A DNA stretch of 9,379 nt from Oscillospiraceae bacterium (GCA_024404215.1 JAKSQI010000050.1:1-9379); one strand, 5' to 3'. Positions 1 to 6,322 are shown, numbered from the stretch's first letter. Made by a program: numbers and translations. The notes: generated by a model not told the origin, from the letters alone.

Positions 1-430
1 GGCCTACGGACAGCTCGCTCATGACCGCATCCACCGGGATACGGACGCCCATGCGCTCCATAATCTCAGCGGCCTTTTGCCGCATGGCCTTTTTGTTGCA
101 GATGCCGAAGGCCTTGGTAATCTCCTTGCCCATGAAGAGGTTTTCTTCCACCGTCAAATCATAAAGAACATTCAGCTCCTGATAAATAAAGACGATGCCG
201 GCCTTTTCCGCCTCCTGGGGGCTGCGGTAGGTGACCTCCTGCCCATCCACCAGAATGGTGCCGGAGTCCTTGGTGTAAACACCGGTGAGAATCTTCATCA
301 GGGTGGACTTGCCGGCGCCGTTTTCACCCATCAGGGCGTGAATCTCACCATCGGTGAGGGTGAAGGCCGCATCCGACAGAACCTGATTGCTTCCGAAGGA
401 CTTGTTAATACCCTTCATTTCAATTTTCAT
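1..430 (-). CDS. rbsA: Ribose-type ABC importer ATP-binding protein, 5' part only (partial at window edge)
   Basis: This is the N-terminal 143 codons of a sugar-import ATPase of the RbsA/MglA class, which normally carries two fused ABC domains in about 500 residues. It would sit on the inner face of the membrane and power uptake of ribose or a related sugar. Visible motifs are the Walker A loop GENGAGKST at residues 35-43 and the Q-loop in IYQELN with Gln84. The window ends at LSVG, where the ABC signature begins. The start ATG at 430 follows a purine-rich GGGGGAGG ribosome site. It lies 21 bp after the rbsD stop, so the two genes are almost surely cotranscribed. The permease and binding-protein genes should continue to the left. 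Substrate assignment rests mainly on the rbsD neighbour; RbsA-type ATPases also serve other sugars. Confidence 0.93.
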   Translation of the reverse strand, partial: MKIEMKGINKSFGSNQVLSDAAFTLTDGEIHALMGENGAGKSTLMKILTGVYTKDSGTILVDGQEVTYRSPQEAEKAGIVFIYQELNVLYDLTVEENLFMGKEITKAFGICNKKAMRQKAAEIMERMGVRIPVDAVMSELSVG

Positions 431-451
431 GGTGTCTGCTTCCCTCCCCCG

Positions 452-853
452 TTAAAAAATGCAGGCGGACTGGAGAATGATGTTGGCGTAGGGGGTCGTT
501 TCCCCGGTGCGGATTACTGCCTTGCAGCTGCGGGTGCGGGCCTTCAGCTCGGTATGGGGGACAAATTCCGTTTCAATCCCCTGACCGGCAAAAAGGGCTT
601 CCACCTGAGCCAATACTTCCGGGTTCTGCTCCTTGATTTCCTCCGCCAGCACCAGCTTTTCCACCTTCATGTCCTTGACCAGCTCGGTCAGGGTCTGCAT
701 AAAGGAGGGCACGCCGAAAGCCAGGGCCAAATCAATGCGCTCCGTCTCATCCGGGATAGGCAGGCCGCAGTCGCCGATGGCGATGCAGTCCGTATGGCCC
801 AGGTAGGACAGAACACGGGAAATGTCGCTGTTCAGAATGCCATTTCGTTTCAT
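452..853 (-). CDS. rbsD: D-ribose pyranase RbsD
   Basis: The 133-residue product matches RbsD, a cytoplasmic mutarotase that interconverts the pyranose and furanose forms of D-ribose so that ribokinase can use the sugar. Family residues are visible: the NSDIS and LGHTD segments with His20, Asp28 in DCGLPIP, His100, and the C-terminal PYANIIL stretch with Tyr122 and Asn124. The length is close to the E. coli protein (139 residues). The frame stays open further upstream to an ATG at 928, but the alignable protein begins at MKRNGIL. A GGAG ribosome site at 862-865, 8 nt from the ATG at 853, decides the start. It is the first gene of the transcript, with rbsA 21 bp downstream. Close relatives of the fold include L-fucose mutarotase (FucU), but the motif set favours RbsD. 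Confidence 0.95.
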   Translation of the reverse strand: MKRNGILNSDISRVLSYLGHTDCIAIGDCGLPIPDETERIDLALAFGVPSFMQTLTELVKDMKVEKLVLAEEIKEQNPEVLAQVEALFAGQGIETEFVPHTELKARTRSCKAVIRTGETTPYANIILQSACIF

Positions 854-875
854 TGCCTCAACTCCGTCTCTCTCT

Positions 876-891
876 ACGTTGTTAACAAGGT
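876..891 (-). promoter_or_regulatory. Inverted repeat in rbsD leader, candidate operator
   Basis: A 16-bp inverted repeat, ACGTTGTT facing AACAAGGT on plus, has one mismatched pair. It contains the perfect 10-bp palindrome TTGTTAACAA at 879-888. It lies between the likely rbsD promoter and the rbsD ribosome site, a position suited to a repressor. It has TA at its centre rather than the central CG usual for LacI/RbsR operators, so the binding protein cannot be named. Confidence 0.3.
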
Positions 892-937
892 TTTCTATTG
901 CCCCCTCCCTTTGCTTGTTTGGGAGCACAACCGTTTC

Positions 938-966
938 ATTTTAGCATATCCCTGTGATTTTTGCAT
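938..966 (-). promoter_or_regulatory. Probable rbsD-rbsA promoter (extended -10)
   Basis: Reading the minus strand, TGCTAAAAT at 938-946 matches an extended -10 element (TGn plus TAAAAT). The hexamer 17 bp further upstream (ATGCAA, 961-966) is a poor -35, which extended -10 promoters tolerate. A start near 931 would give a leader of about 78 nt that includes the inverted repeat at 876-891. Judged by eye only. Confidence 0.4.
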
Positions 967-1098
967 CATAAATTGCAGAATTTTGAGGAGATTGCAGGCA
1001 GTATTTGCCTCACTTTCCCGCTTATTTCCATAAAAATGATTTCCTTCCTCGCAGTTTTTTTCTGCATCTGTCCTAAGCCTACCCGGGGAATACAGAAT
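967..1098. other. Intergenic stretch with no gene seen
   Basis: Between the ribose-operon promoter and the terminator of the upstream operon I see no convincing gene. A minus-strand frame is open across 895-1128 but has no recognisable protein. It also runs through the promoter and into the terminator stem, so I take it as chance. Upstream regulatory sites for rbsD could lie here; none stands out. Confidence 0.5.
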
Positions 1099-1144
1099 AA
1101 AAAAAGCTACCCTTGCCGATGTCGGCAAGGGTAACGGCAGCTTT
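1099..1144 (-). terminator. Intrinsic terminator of the COG3580-COG3581-activator-editing protein operon
   Basis: Reading minus, an 11-nt arm at 1122-1132 pairs with 1109-1119 to give a GC-rich hairpin. An outer AAAGCT/AGCTTT pairing (1139-1144 with 1103-1108) extends it across a 6-nt bulge. Seven T residues (1099-1105) follow directly. The hairpin begins 18 nt after the stop of the editing protein gene and separates this operon from rbsDA. Confidence 0.9.
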
Positions 1145-1162
1145 CATGGTTTACCAAAGGCC

Positions 1163-1723
1163 TCAGGCCTCAGGCTGGCCCAGCTTAACCACAATTTTAT
1201 CGTGATTCATAGCCCGGAGCAGGGGCCCGAACATATCTGCCGGTTTCAGCTTCAGGCTGGTGGTGTTGATGCAGGGATGGCAGCCCACATACTCATCCTT
1301 CAGCACGTCCTCATCCACCAGCAGCTGAACAGCATGCTCCTTATCGTTCATCAGGCCCAGAATGCTGACGGAGCCCGGTGTAATGTCCAGATGCTTTTCC
1401 ATGTACTCCGGCTCAGCAAAGCTAAGGCGGGCACAGCCCAGCTGGCCACTGAGCTCCTTGGTTTTAAAGGGCTTGTCCCCGGGCATCATCAGCAGATAGA
1501 ATTGGGTATGCTGACGGTTGCAGAGGAAAAGATTTTTGCAGACCATGGCCTCTAAAATGGAATCAATGGCCAGACAGTCCTCCATGGTGTTGGCATTGGC
1601 CTCCGGGTGGTCACAGCGCCAGTATTCCAGCCCCAGAGAATCCAGCAGGGCATAGCAGCGCTTTTCCTTTTCCAGCCGCCCGCTGACATCCGCAGGGCTG
1701 CCCTGTTCTAAAATCAAATCCAT
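1163..1723 (-). CDS. Prolyl-tRNA editing protein (ProX/PrdX, YbaK-like deacylase)
   Basis: The 186-residue product belongs to the YbaK/ProX family of free-standing tRNA editing domains. These cytoplasmic enzymes hydrolyse mischarged aminoacyl-tRNA, typically Ala-tRNA(Pro) or Cys-tRNA(Pro). Family marks include the segment around Lys63-Asn64 followed by a beta strand ending MMPGDK (79-84), a small-residue segment PGSVSILGL (116-124), and GCHPCINTTSLKLK (147-160), the usual substrate-pocket end. Length fits the roughly 160-190 residue family. The ATG at 1723 has a GGAAGGA ribosome site. The gene begins 21 bp after the activator stop and is the last gene before a strong terminator, so it appears to be part of that operon. 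Its partnership with an HgdC-like system is unexplained. Which mischarged amino acid it removes cannot be told from the sequence. Confidence 0.88.
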   Translation of the reverse strand: MDLILEQGSPADVSGRLEKEKRCYALLDSLGLEYWRCDHPEANANTMEDCLAIDSILEAMVCKNLFLCNRQHTQFYLLMMPGDKPFKTKELSGQLGCARLSFAEPEYMEKHLDITPGSVSILGLMNDKEHAVQLLVDEDVLKDEYVGCHPCINTTSLKLKPADMFGPLLRAMNHDKIVVKLGQPEA

Positions 1724-1744
1724 AGGTATCCTTCCTTCCCGGCC

Positions 1745-2701
1745 TTAAGCCTTGGTGCGAATGCTGCCCCTTTCGCAGCGGTTGCCCCAGGAATCAATCA
1801 GCTCATCCCCACGATAGACGCAGATAATTTCGCAGTTGTTGGAGCAGCGGCCGCAGGAGGCATCCCTGACATGAAAATCGGTATTCTCTACCGAGAAGTC
1901 AAACTCCCGCCGTTCTTTGGAGCCTCTGGCCAGAATGGCCACACCGATAGCTCCCATCAAATGACCGTTGGCATCGACGGTAACCGGGCAGTGCAGGGCC
2001 TTTTCAAAGGCAGCCACTACCCCCTTGTTTTTGCTGACGCCACCCTGAAAAACCACCGGGGAGGCAATGCGCTTGCCCTTGCCCACATTGTTCAGGTAAT
2101 TGGCTACAACGGCATTGCAGACACCGGCAATGATATCCTCTTTGGCATGGCCGGTCTGAATTTTATGCACCAGATCCGACTCAGCAAAGACGGTGCAGCG
2201 GGCCGCAATGGACACCGGGTGCTTAGCCGACAAAGCATAGTCGCCGATTTCTTCCACCTCAATGCCCAGGCGCTTGGCCTGGCTGGACAGGAAGGCACCG
2301 GTGCCGGCGGCGCAGAGGGTATTCATGGCATAGTCGTTGGCTACGCCGTTTTCCACCAAAATAATCTTGGAATCCTGACCGCCGATTTCCAGAATGGTGC
2401 GAACGTCCGGGTAGAAGGTGGTGGTGCCCACCGCATGGGCCGTGATTTCGTTTTTCACCACCGTGGCTCCCACCATGGTGCCGATGAGCTTACGGGCACT
2501 GCCGGTGGTGCCGGTGCCTACAATGGTGTAGCGGCTTTTATCAAAGCCGGCTTCCAGCAGCCCCAGCAGCTTCTTAACCGCTTGAATGGGGTCCCCTTCC
2601 GTCCAGATGTACTCACTAGCCAGAATTCCGTTGTTTTCATCCAAAATAACACCTTTGGTGGAAATTGAGCCGATATCAATGCCCAAAAATGCCTTTTCCA
2701 T
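1745..2701 (-). CDS. HgdC-like ATPase, 2-hydroxyacyl-CoA dehydratase activator family (COG1924, BadF/BcrA type)
   Basis: This 318-residue ASKHA-fold protein resembles HgdC and other archerases. Those are homodimers that bridge one [4Fe-4S] cluster and use ATP to push a low-potential electron into a partner enzyme. Nucleotide-site motifs are visible: GIDIGS (7-12), VGTGTTG (61-67), EIGGQDSK (105-112) and FQGGVSKN (218-225). The two cluster cysteines expected per monomer are Cys130 in the LCAAGTG segment and Cys169 in AARC. After the usual core there is a C-terminal tail with Cys283, Cys286, Cys290, Cys294 and Cys309, which could hold an extra metal site. The start ATG at 2701 overlaps the stop of the upstream gene (TAATG), with an AAGG ribosome site inside that gene, so translation is probably coupled. 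The immediate neighbours are two HgdB-like proteins, its likely electron acceptor. Confidence 0.92.
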   Translation of the reverse strand: MEKAFLGIDIGSISTKGVILDENNGILASEYIWTEGDPIQAVKKLLGLLEAGFDKSRYTIVGTGTTGSARKLIGTMVGATVVKNEITAHAVGTTTFYPDVRTILEIGGQDSKIILVENGVANDYAMNTLCAAGTGAFLSSQAKRLGIEVEEIGDYALSAKHPVSIAARCTVFAESDLVHKIQTGHAKEDIIAGVCNAVVANYLNNVGKGKRIASPVVFQGGVSKNKGVVAAFEKALHCPVTVDANGHLMGAIGVAILARGSKERREFDFSVENTDFHVRDASCGRCSNNCEIICVYRGDELIDSWGNRCERGSIRTKA

Positions 2702-3777
2702 TATCGTAATACCTTCTTTCTCATAGCAAGCATGTCGTAAAATGCTTCCAGCCTGGTCTGCAGGCCCACATCACTGGTCTGAACATCAAAGGTCAGATAG
2801 AGGAAGGGCACCTGAGAGTCGCTGCTGATGTTGTTCAGCACGGTCATGGCATCAGTTTCCGGAGTGCAGTTGGCGGATTTGATATGAATCACCCCGTCAA
2901 AGCCCCGCTTTACATAGTCCAGGGCTGCCCAGGAGTTGGCAGTGGTGTTGCAGCCCATGCTGTAGCTGACATAGTCCTTAATCTGCACCTGCAGGTTGTT
3001 ATCCCCCGGGTAGCGCAGCATGCGGTTGGTTACCGTCATCCAACGATGAACCTCTACCCCCAGATCGGTCAGCTTTTTCTCAACCTCCAGATTGGAGAAC
3101 TCGTCCATGGCCGTATAGAATTCGCCCACAATGCCTACACGCAGGGGGTTCTCCGGCCGATCCATCGGAGCCCCGGCCAGCTCCAGCTTGGCTTTGTGGT
3201 AGCCCTCCTCAATGTCATGCCGGGATTCTGCGGCATACATGGCCGTCAAAAAATGGCGGTAGATGCCGTCATAGGCCTTTTTATCCCGGACAAAGGCCCG
3301 GTTTCGGTAATAATCCCCGGTGATTTCGTCTACATATTCCGTCATGCGCACGGCTTCCGCCAGGGCCAGGAAAAACCGGGCGGGCTTCACCTTGGGGTTA
3401 ATGGCCCGCAGAGCCCGGAGCATATCCTTCTTTTTGCCGGTGTTATAGTCACTGAGATCCACAAAATCAAACTGATAGCCCATATCCCGGAGAATCCTCT
3501 TCTCCAGCTCGCCGAAATACCCCAGCTTGCAAAGGCCATAGGTCATAACCAGCGTATCGGCACCGGCTTCCAGGGCCTCAATTTGGTTGCCCAGCAGGGT
3601 TTTAAAGGGGGTACACACAAAATCCGGGCTGTTCTGAGCCCCCAGCTCCATGGTACGTTTGGTCAGCTTGGGGGGTAGAATGCACTGAACATCCAGCCCC
3701 TTTTCCATCAGATAACGAAGGCCGCAGTTATACTCGGCGTAGCGGGGAAAGGCCACCTTTTTCCTTGCCTGTTCCAT
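2701..3777 (-). CDS. HgdB-like protein of unknown function (COG3581 type)
   Basis: The 358-residue product looks like the COG3581 group, distant relatives of the 2-hydroxyglutaryl-CoA dehydratase D component. Characterised relatives of that superfamily hold iron-sulfur clusters that accept electrons from an HgdC-type activator. Cysteines are Cys18 (YNCG), Cys32, Cys55 (FVCTPFKTLLGN), Cys83 (YGLCKLGYFGEL), Cys276 (MGCNTTANS) and Cys304 (ANCTPETD); several sit in conserved-looking Gly/Thr/Pro contexts and are plausible cluster ligands. The C-terminal FDVQTSDVGLQTRLEAF (330-346) resembles the end of HgdB-type subunits. There is no signal peptide or membrane segment, so it is cytoplasmic. TAATG overlaps join it to both neighbours; an AGGGGA ribosome site precedes the ATG at 3777. 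The substrate is unknown, and no CoA-ester gene is adjacent. Confidence 0.82.
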   Translation of the reverse strand: MEQARKKVAFPRYAEYNCGLRYLMEKGLDVQCILPPKLTKRTMELGAQNSPDFVCTPFKTLLGNQIEALEAGADTLVMTYGLCKLGYFGELEKRILRDMGYQFDFVDLSDYNTGKKKDMLRALRAINPKVKPARFFLALAEAVRMTEYVDEITGDYYRNRAFVRDKKAYDGIYRHFLTAMYAAESRHDIEEGYHKAKLELAGAPMDRPENPLRVGIVGEFYTAMDEFSNLEVEKKLTDLGVEVHRWMTVTNRMLRYPGDNNLQVQIKDYVSYSMGCNTTANSWAALDYVKRGFDGVIHIKSANCTPETDAMTVLNNISSDSQVPFLYLTFDVQTSDVGLQTRLEAFYDMLAMRKKVLR

Positions 3778-4724
3778 TACATCAGTCCCCTTTTAAAGCG
3801 AATAATATCCACAAAGCTTTCCAGCCGGGTTTCAATGCCGGCCATGCCGCTTTGGCTGTCCAGCACCAGATTCAGCACGGGCATGCTGTCAATCTGCCGG
3901 GTCAGCAGCTCGTTCACCATGGAGTCTGAGCCGCAGGGAAAGGTGCTGATCAGAATCAGGCCGTCTATATTTTTCTTTTTCAGGGCCAGATTCCCCAGCA
4001 GCTCACGGTTGATTTCCCACTTGCAGCCGGGAGAAAGCACACCGCTGTTTTTCATGGCCTGCTCCCGGTCCGTCACAGGACCGGACAGGACCGTAACACC
4101 GTTTGCCTCCAGAAAATTGCGAATGGGCTTACCTACATAAGGGTCCTCCAGCACGTAGCTGTGACCGGCCAGAAAAACCTTCAGCCCGGATTCCCGGACC
4201 TTGGCATTTTCCAGCAGCACCCGCTTCTGCCAACGCTGCTGCTCCTCCCGTTTGGCGGTCTGATAGGCCTTTTTCACCTCTCGTCCGCCGAAGCCCAGGG
4301 CCTTGCCCAGCTCCAGAAAGGCATCCGCCTCGGACATGCCGTTGGGCTCATCCACCTGATAGGTAATCAGCTTCTGGCGGGAATCCCGACAAGAATTGCG
4401 GACAAGATCATACAGGCCCTCAAAATGAGGGCAATACTCCCGGTTGCGGCCAAAGCTTTTGATGCCGGGTACCAGAATGAACTCGCACTTGCCTGCCAGA
4501 TTCATTACATGGCCCAAATACAGCTTCATGGCCAGGCAGGTTTCATCCAAAGCAACGGCGGTCCCTTCTTCCAGAGTCCGCAGAGTGGTAGGCTCGCTTT
4601 CCACATACTGAATATCCAAAGCCTTAAAGAAGGCCTTCCACAGGTCGCCAAAGCGATGATAGGGCATGCCCCTGGGAATGCCGATTAAAGGCAGGCGGGA
4701 TGCCGTTGTACTGACCTGTTTCAT
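3777..4724 (-). CDS. HgdB-like protein of unknown function (COG3580/DUF2229 type)
   Basis: This 315-residue protein matches the COG3580/DUF2229 group, which in many Clostridia sits next to COG3581 and an HgdC-like activator or is fused with them into one very long protein. Features from the ATG at 4724: an N-terminal IGIPRGMPYHR block, the segment DETCLAMKLYLGH with Cys63, then Cys80, Cys98 (YCPHFEGL), Cys112, Cys234 (GCKWE) and Cys264 (FPCGSD). It ends with LDSQSGMAGIETRLESF, the same C-terminal pattern as the next gene, so the two are probably homologous halves of a heterodimer. A GTG at 4733 is also in frame but overlaps the ribosome site; the AAGGAG at 4733-4738 is 8 nt from the ATG at 4724, which I therefore choose. 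It is the first gene of the operon. Function and substrate are unknown. Confidence 0.82.
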   Translation of the reverse strand: MKQVSTTASRLPLIGIPRGMPYHRFGDLWKAFFKALDIQYVESEPTTLRTLEEGTAVALDETCLAMKLYLGHVMNLAGKCEFILVPGIKSFGRNREYCPHFEGLYDLVRNSCRDSRQKLITYQVDEPNGMSEADAFLELGKALGFGGREVKKAYQTAKREEQQRWQKRVLLENAKVRESGLKVFLAGHSYVLEDPYVGKPIRNFLEANGVTVLSGPVTDREQAMKNSGVLSPGCKWEINRELLGNLALKKKNIDGLILISTFPCGSDSMVNELLTRQIDSMPVLNLVLDSQSGMAGIETRLESFVDIIRFKRGLM

Positions 4725-4732
4725 TGTATTCA

Positions 4733-4738
4733 CTCCTT
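4733..4738 (-). promoter_or_regulatory. Ribosome binding site that fixes the COG3580 start
   Basis: On minus, AAGGAG here is 8 nt upstream of the ATG at 4724. The alternative GTG start at 4733 would begin inside this ribosome site, so it is very unlikely. Confidence 0.75.
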
Positions 4739-4762
4739 ACAAAACACATTGCATAACTATGT

Positions 4763-4768
4763 ATTATA
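4763..4768 (-). promoter_or_regulatory. Likely -10 element of the four-gene operon
   Basis: A perfect TATAAT lies on minus about 40 nt upstream of the first start codon. The hexamer 17 bp further upstream (TTTCCC, 4786-4791) is a weak -35, so strength and control are uncertain. No gene or terminator intervenes before the COG3580 start. Confidence 0.5.
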
Positions 4769-4823
4769 TCACTGCAGTCCATTCCGGGAAAGACAATTTT
4801 TCTTTTCCCCCTTGGATTGGTTC

Positions 4824-4880
4824 TTCAAGAGGAACGGACCCCGGCGCCCTTTACAGGCGCCGGGGTCCGTGTTCCTTGAA
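4824..4880 (-). terminator. Strong GC hairpin after the flavodoxin gene
   Basis: A perfect 14-bp GC-rich stem (4835-4848 with 4856-4869) with a 7-nt loop is extended by imperfect outer pairing toward 4824 and 4880. It lies just past the flavodoxin stop and before the promoter of the next operon, as a terminator should. Neither strand has a clean run of T after the stem, so termination may be inefficient or the hairpin may protect the 3' end. Confidence 0.55.
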
Positions 4881-4885
4881 TCCTA

Positions 4886-5365
4886 TTAGGAAAGGGCCTT
4901 GATTTTTTCTGCAAAAGCCTTCAGGCTGGCCTCATTCTCAGCCCCGGCCTGACCATAATCCTTCAGGGATAGGGAAGCCCGAACAGAGGGCAGCTTTTTG
5001 GACAGGGCCGCCAGGCACTTGTCGTTGCTGCCGGTACCGCTGAGAGTAAACAGGGCCGCAACCTTGTCCGCCACAGGATACCTGGCCAGCAGCGTGCTGA
5101 CCGGGGAAGCTGCCTTGCCTGCCCAAATGGGAAAGCCCAGCAGAATTTCATCATAGGCAGCAAGGTCTGTGGTCAAAGGCTTAAGGGACGGCTTCACGCC
5201 CATGCAAACCTGTCCGCCCCCGGTGAGAATTCGCTTCCACATGGCATCCGGCATGGGCTTAACCAGCTCAAGGGCACAGAGGTCAGCCCCCAGCTCCCGT
5301 GACAGGAGCTCTGCCGCCTGCTTCGTATTTCCCGATAAAGAATAGTATATGATTACCCGTTTCAT
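4886..5365 (-). CDS. Flavodoxin-like protein
   Basis: The 159-residue product has a flavodoxin fold pattern: a first beta strand followed by the FMN phosphate loop SLSGNT (9-14), and a second flavin-site segment GFPIWAGKAASPV (77-89) with Trp81. By family it would bind FMN in the cytoplasm and carry one or two electrons, or act as a small NAD(P)H-linked flavin reductase. Its specific partner is unknown. The frame stays open upstream to 5476, but the ATG at 5365 gives the canonical MKRVIIYYS start and has a GGAG ribosome site 8 nt away. It lies 35 bp after the TraX-like gene with no obvious promoter between, so they may share a transcript. The HgdC/HgdB-like operon starts just beyond the following hairpin, so an electron-supply role there is possible but only suggested by position. 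Confidence 0.88.
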   Translation of the reverse strand: MKRVIIYYSLSGNTKQAAELLSRELGADLCALELVKPMPDAMWKRILTGGGQVCMGVKPSLKPLTTDLAAYDEILLGFPIWAGKAASPVSTLLARYPVADKVAALFTLSGTGSNDKCLAALSKKLPSVRASLSLKDYGQAGAENEASLKAFAEKIKALS

Positions 5366-5400
5366 AAGTTTTTCTCCTTTTTCAAATGGTTTCCGTCCGC

Positions 5401-6168
5401 TTATCCCCCCAGCCGATACTGCAGATAGCCCACCAGCACCAGCAGCAGCATATGGGCCGGATAGAAGGAATAGCAAAAGTACTGAAATGGCTTGGAGTGA
5501 TGCCCCTGTTTCCCCCGATAAAGCCAGATGGGAATCAGGGCCAGCAGGGCCAGCCCCTGCTCCACAATTTCAAAGGTGTGACCCAAAAGGGGCACCAGAA
5601 TGGTGTAGCCGCCAAGCAGCTCCACATTCAGATAATACATCACCAAAAGCTGCCCCAGATAGCACCACCATTTTCTGCCCCGGAAGAAATAGAAGGTCAG
5701 CACCATCAAAACGCCGGTGCCGTAATAATCCACAAAACCAGCAAAGCCCAGCAGGAAGCAGCCAAGAACCACCAGAGCCGAAAGCAGCACGGCGGCCCAA
5801 AGCTTTTCCTTGCCGTATCGTGCCTTAATAGCATCCAGCAGCCGCATGCCTGCCAAAGCCAGTAGGAAGGCCCAGATTACATTTTGATGCGTGGGCCCCA
5901 GCAGTGAGCCCCCCATCATGAGATTAAAGGGAATTTCAGATATAAGGGCAAAAATCAGCATGCGCTTCATGTACTTCTTAAAATCGTGGGTGTGAAAGTA
6001 CCCTTCTGCTGTTAAAAAGGCAAAAATCGGGAAGGCAATCCGGCCGATACTGGTCATCCAGCGCTGGGCCGGAAACAGGGTGGACCAGGCATGGTCCGAC
6101 AGCATCAGGGCCATGGCCAGTATGTGAAGCATGGCCGAGGTCAGTTCCCACCACCGTCTTTTTGTCAT
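5401..6168 (-). CDS. TraX-family integral membrane protein
   Basis: The 255-residue product is hydrophobic along most of its length, with roughly eight predicted membrane segments by eye. It matches the TraX family, named after the F-plasmid protein that acetylates pilin. Recognisable family text includes RIAFPIFAFLTAEGY (43-57), a following positively charged KKYMKR segment and SEIPFNLMMGG. Chromosomal members are common in Clostridia and their substrate is unknown; an acyltransferase role on an envelope molecule is an inference from the name-giving protein. The ATG at 6168 has an excellent AGGAGG site 6 nt upstream. No conjugation genes are present nearby, so this should not be read as a conjugative element. 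The flavodoxin gene follows 35 bp downstream. Confidence 0.88.
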   Translation of the reverse strand: MTKRRWWELTSAMLHILAMALMLSDHAWSTLFPAQRWMTSIGRIAFPIFAFLTAEGYFHTHDFKKYMKRMLIFALISEIPFNLMMGGSLLGPTHQNVIWAFLLALAGMRLLDAIKARYGKEKLWAAVLLSALVVLGCFLLGFAGFVDYYGTGVLMVLTFYFFRGRKWWCYLGQLLVMYYLNVELLGGYTILVPLLGHTFEIVEQGLALLALIPIWLYRGKQGHHSKPFQYFCYSFYPAHMLLLVLVGYLQYRLGG

Positions 6169-6205
6169 GAGTATCCTCCTTTGATTTCACGGAATAACGC
6201 CTACT

Positions 6206-6234
6206 AGTATGCCATAATCCCCGGCAACATGCAA
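6206..6234 (-). promoter_or_regulatory. Possible promoter for the TraX-like gene
   Basis: On minus, TTGCAT (6229-6234) and CATACT (6206-6211) are separated by 17 bp, a permitted but weak sigma-70/A pair. It sits about 40 nt upstream of the start codon, after the preceding terminator. Confidence 0.3.
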
Positions 6235-6271
6235 GTCGGCCTCGTTCCCGGGACTTGTCTTCCCTTAGGGA

Positions 6272-6314
6272 CTCAAAAAACCGCTGCCCGAAAAACAGGC
6301 AGCGGTTTTTTGAG
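6272..6314 (-). terminator. Intrinsic terminator after the lipoprotein gene (bidirectional form)
   Basis: A perfect 17-bp stem pairs 6272-6288 with 6298-6314. Its base is GC-rich (CCGCTGCC) and flanked by A6 and T6 tracts, so it can end transcription in either direction. It begins 8 nt after the lipoprotein stop and so terminates that gene. Confidence 0.92.
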
Positions 6315-6322
6315 AGACGTGA

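Noticed and set aside
854..928. N-terminal extension of RbsD to an upstream ATG
   Set aside because: The family's start is MKRNGIL-like, the extension does not match RbsD, and the GGAG at 862-865 fits the ATG at 853.
924..938. CcpA cre-like site (TGAAACGGTTGTGC on minus)
   Set aside because: The TGAAA half fits but the central CG and the second half do not match the cre consensus.
77..1033. Long plus-strand open frame across rbsA and rbsD
   Set aside because: It is antisense to two clearly recognised minus-strand genes, has no family-like text, and runs on through their promoter region.
1745..4724. Classical 2-hydroxyglutaryl-CoA dehydratase operon
   Set aside because: The two HgdB-like proteins fit the uncharacterised COG3580/COG3581 groups, and no CoA transferase, dehydrogenase or decarboxylase genes are beside them.
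4725..4733. GTG start for the COG3580-type protein at 4733
   Set aside because: The codon overlaps the AAGGAG ribosome site, which is correctly spaced for the ATG at 4724.
5401..6168. Conjugative or integrative element inferred from TraX
   Set aside because: No relaxase, coupling protein, integrase or other transfer genes are present; chromosomal TraX-family genes are common in Clostridia.
6246..6271. Short palindromes TCCCGGGA and TCCCTTAGGGA before the TraX-like gene
   Set aside because: They are only 8-11 bp, not positioned with a convincing promoter, and match no operator I know.
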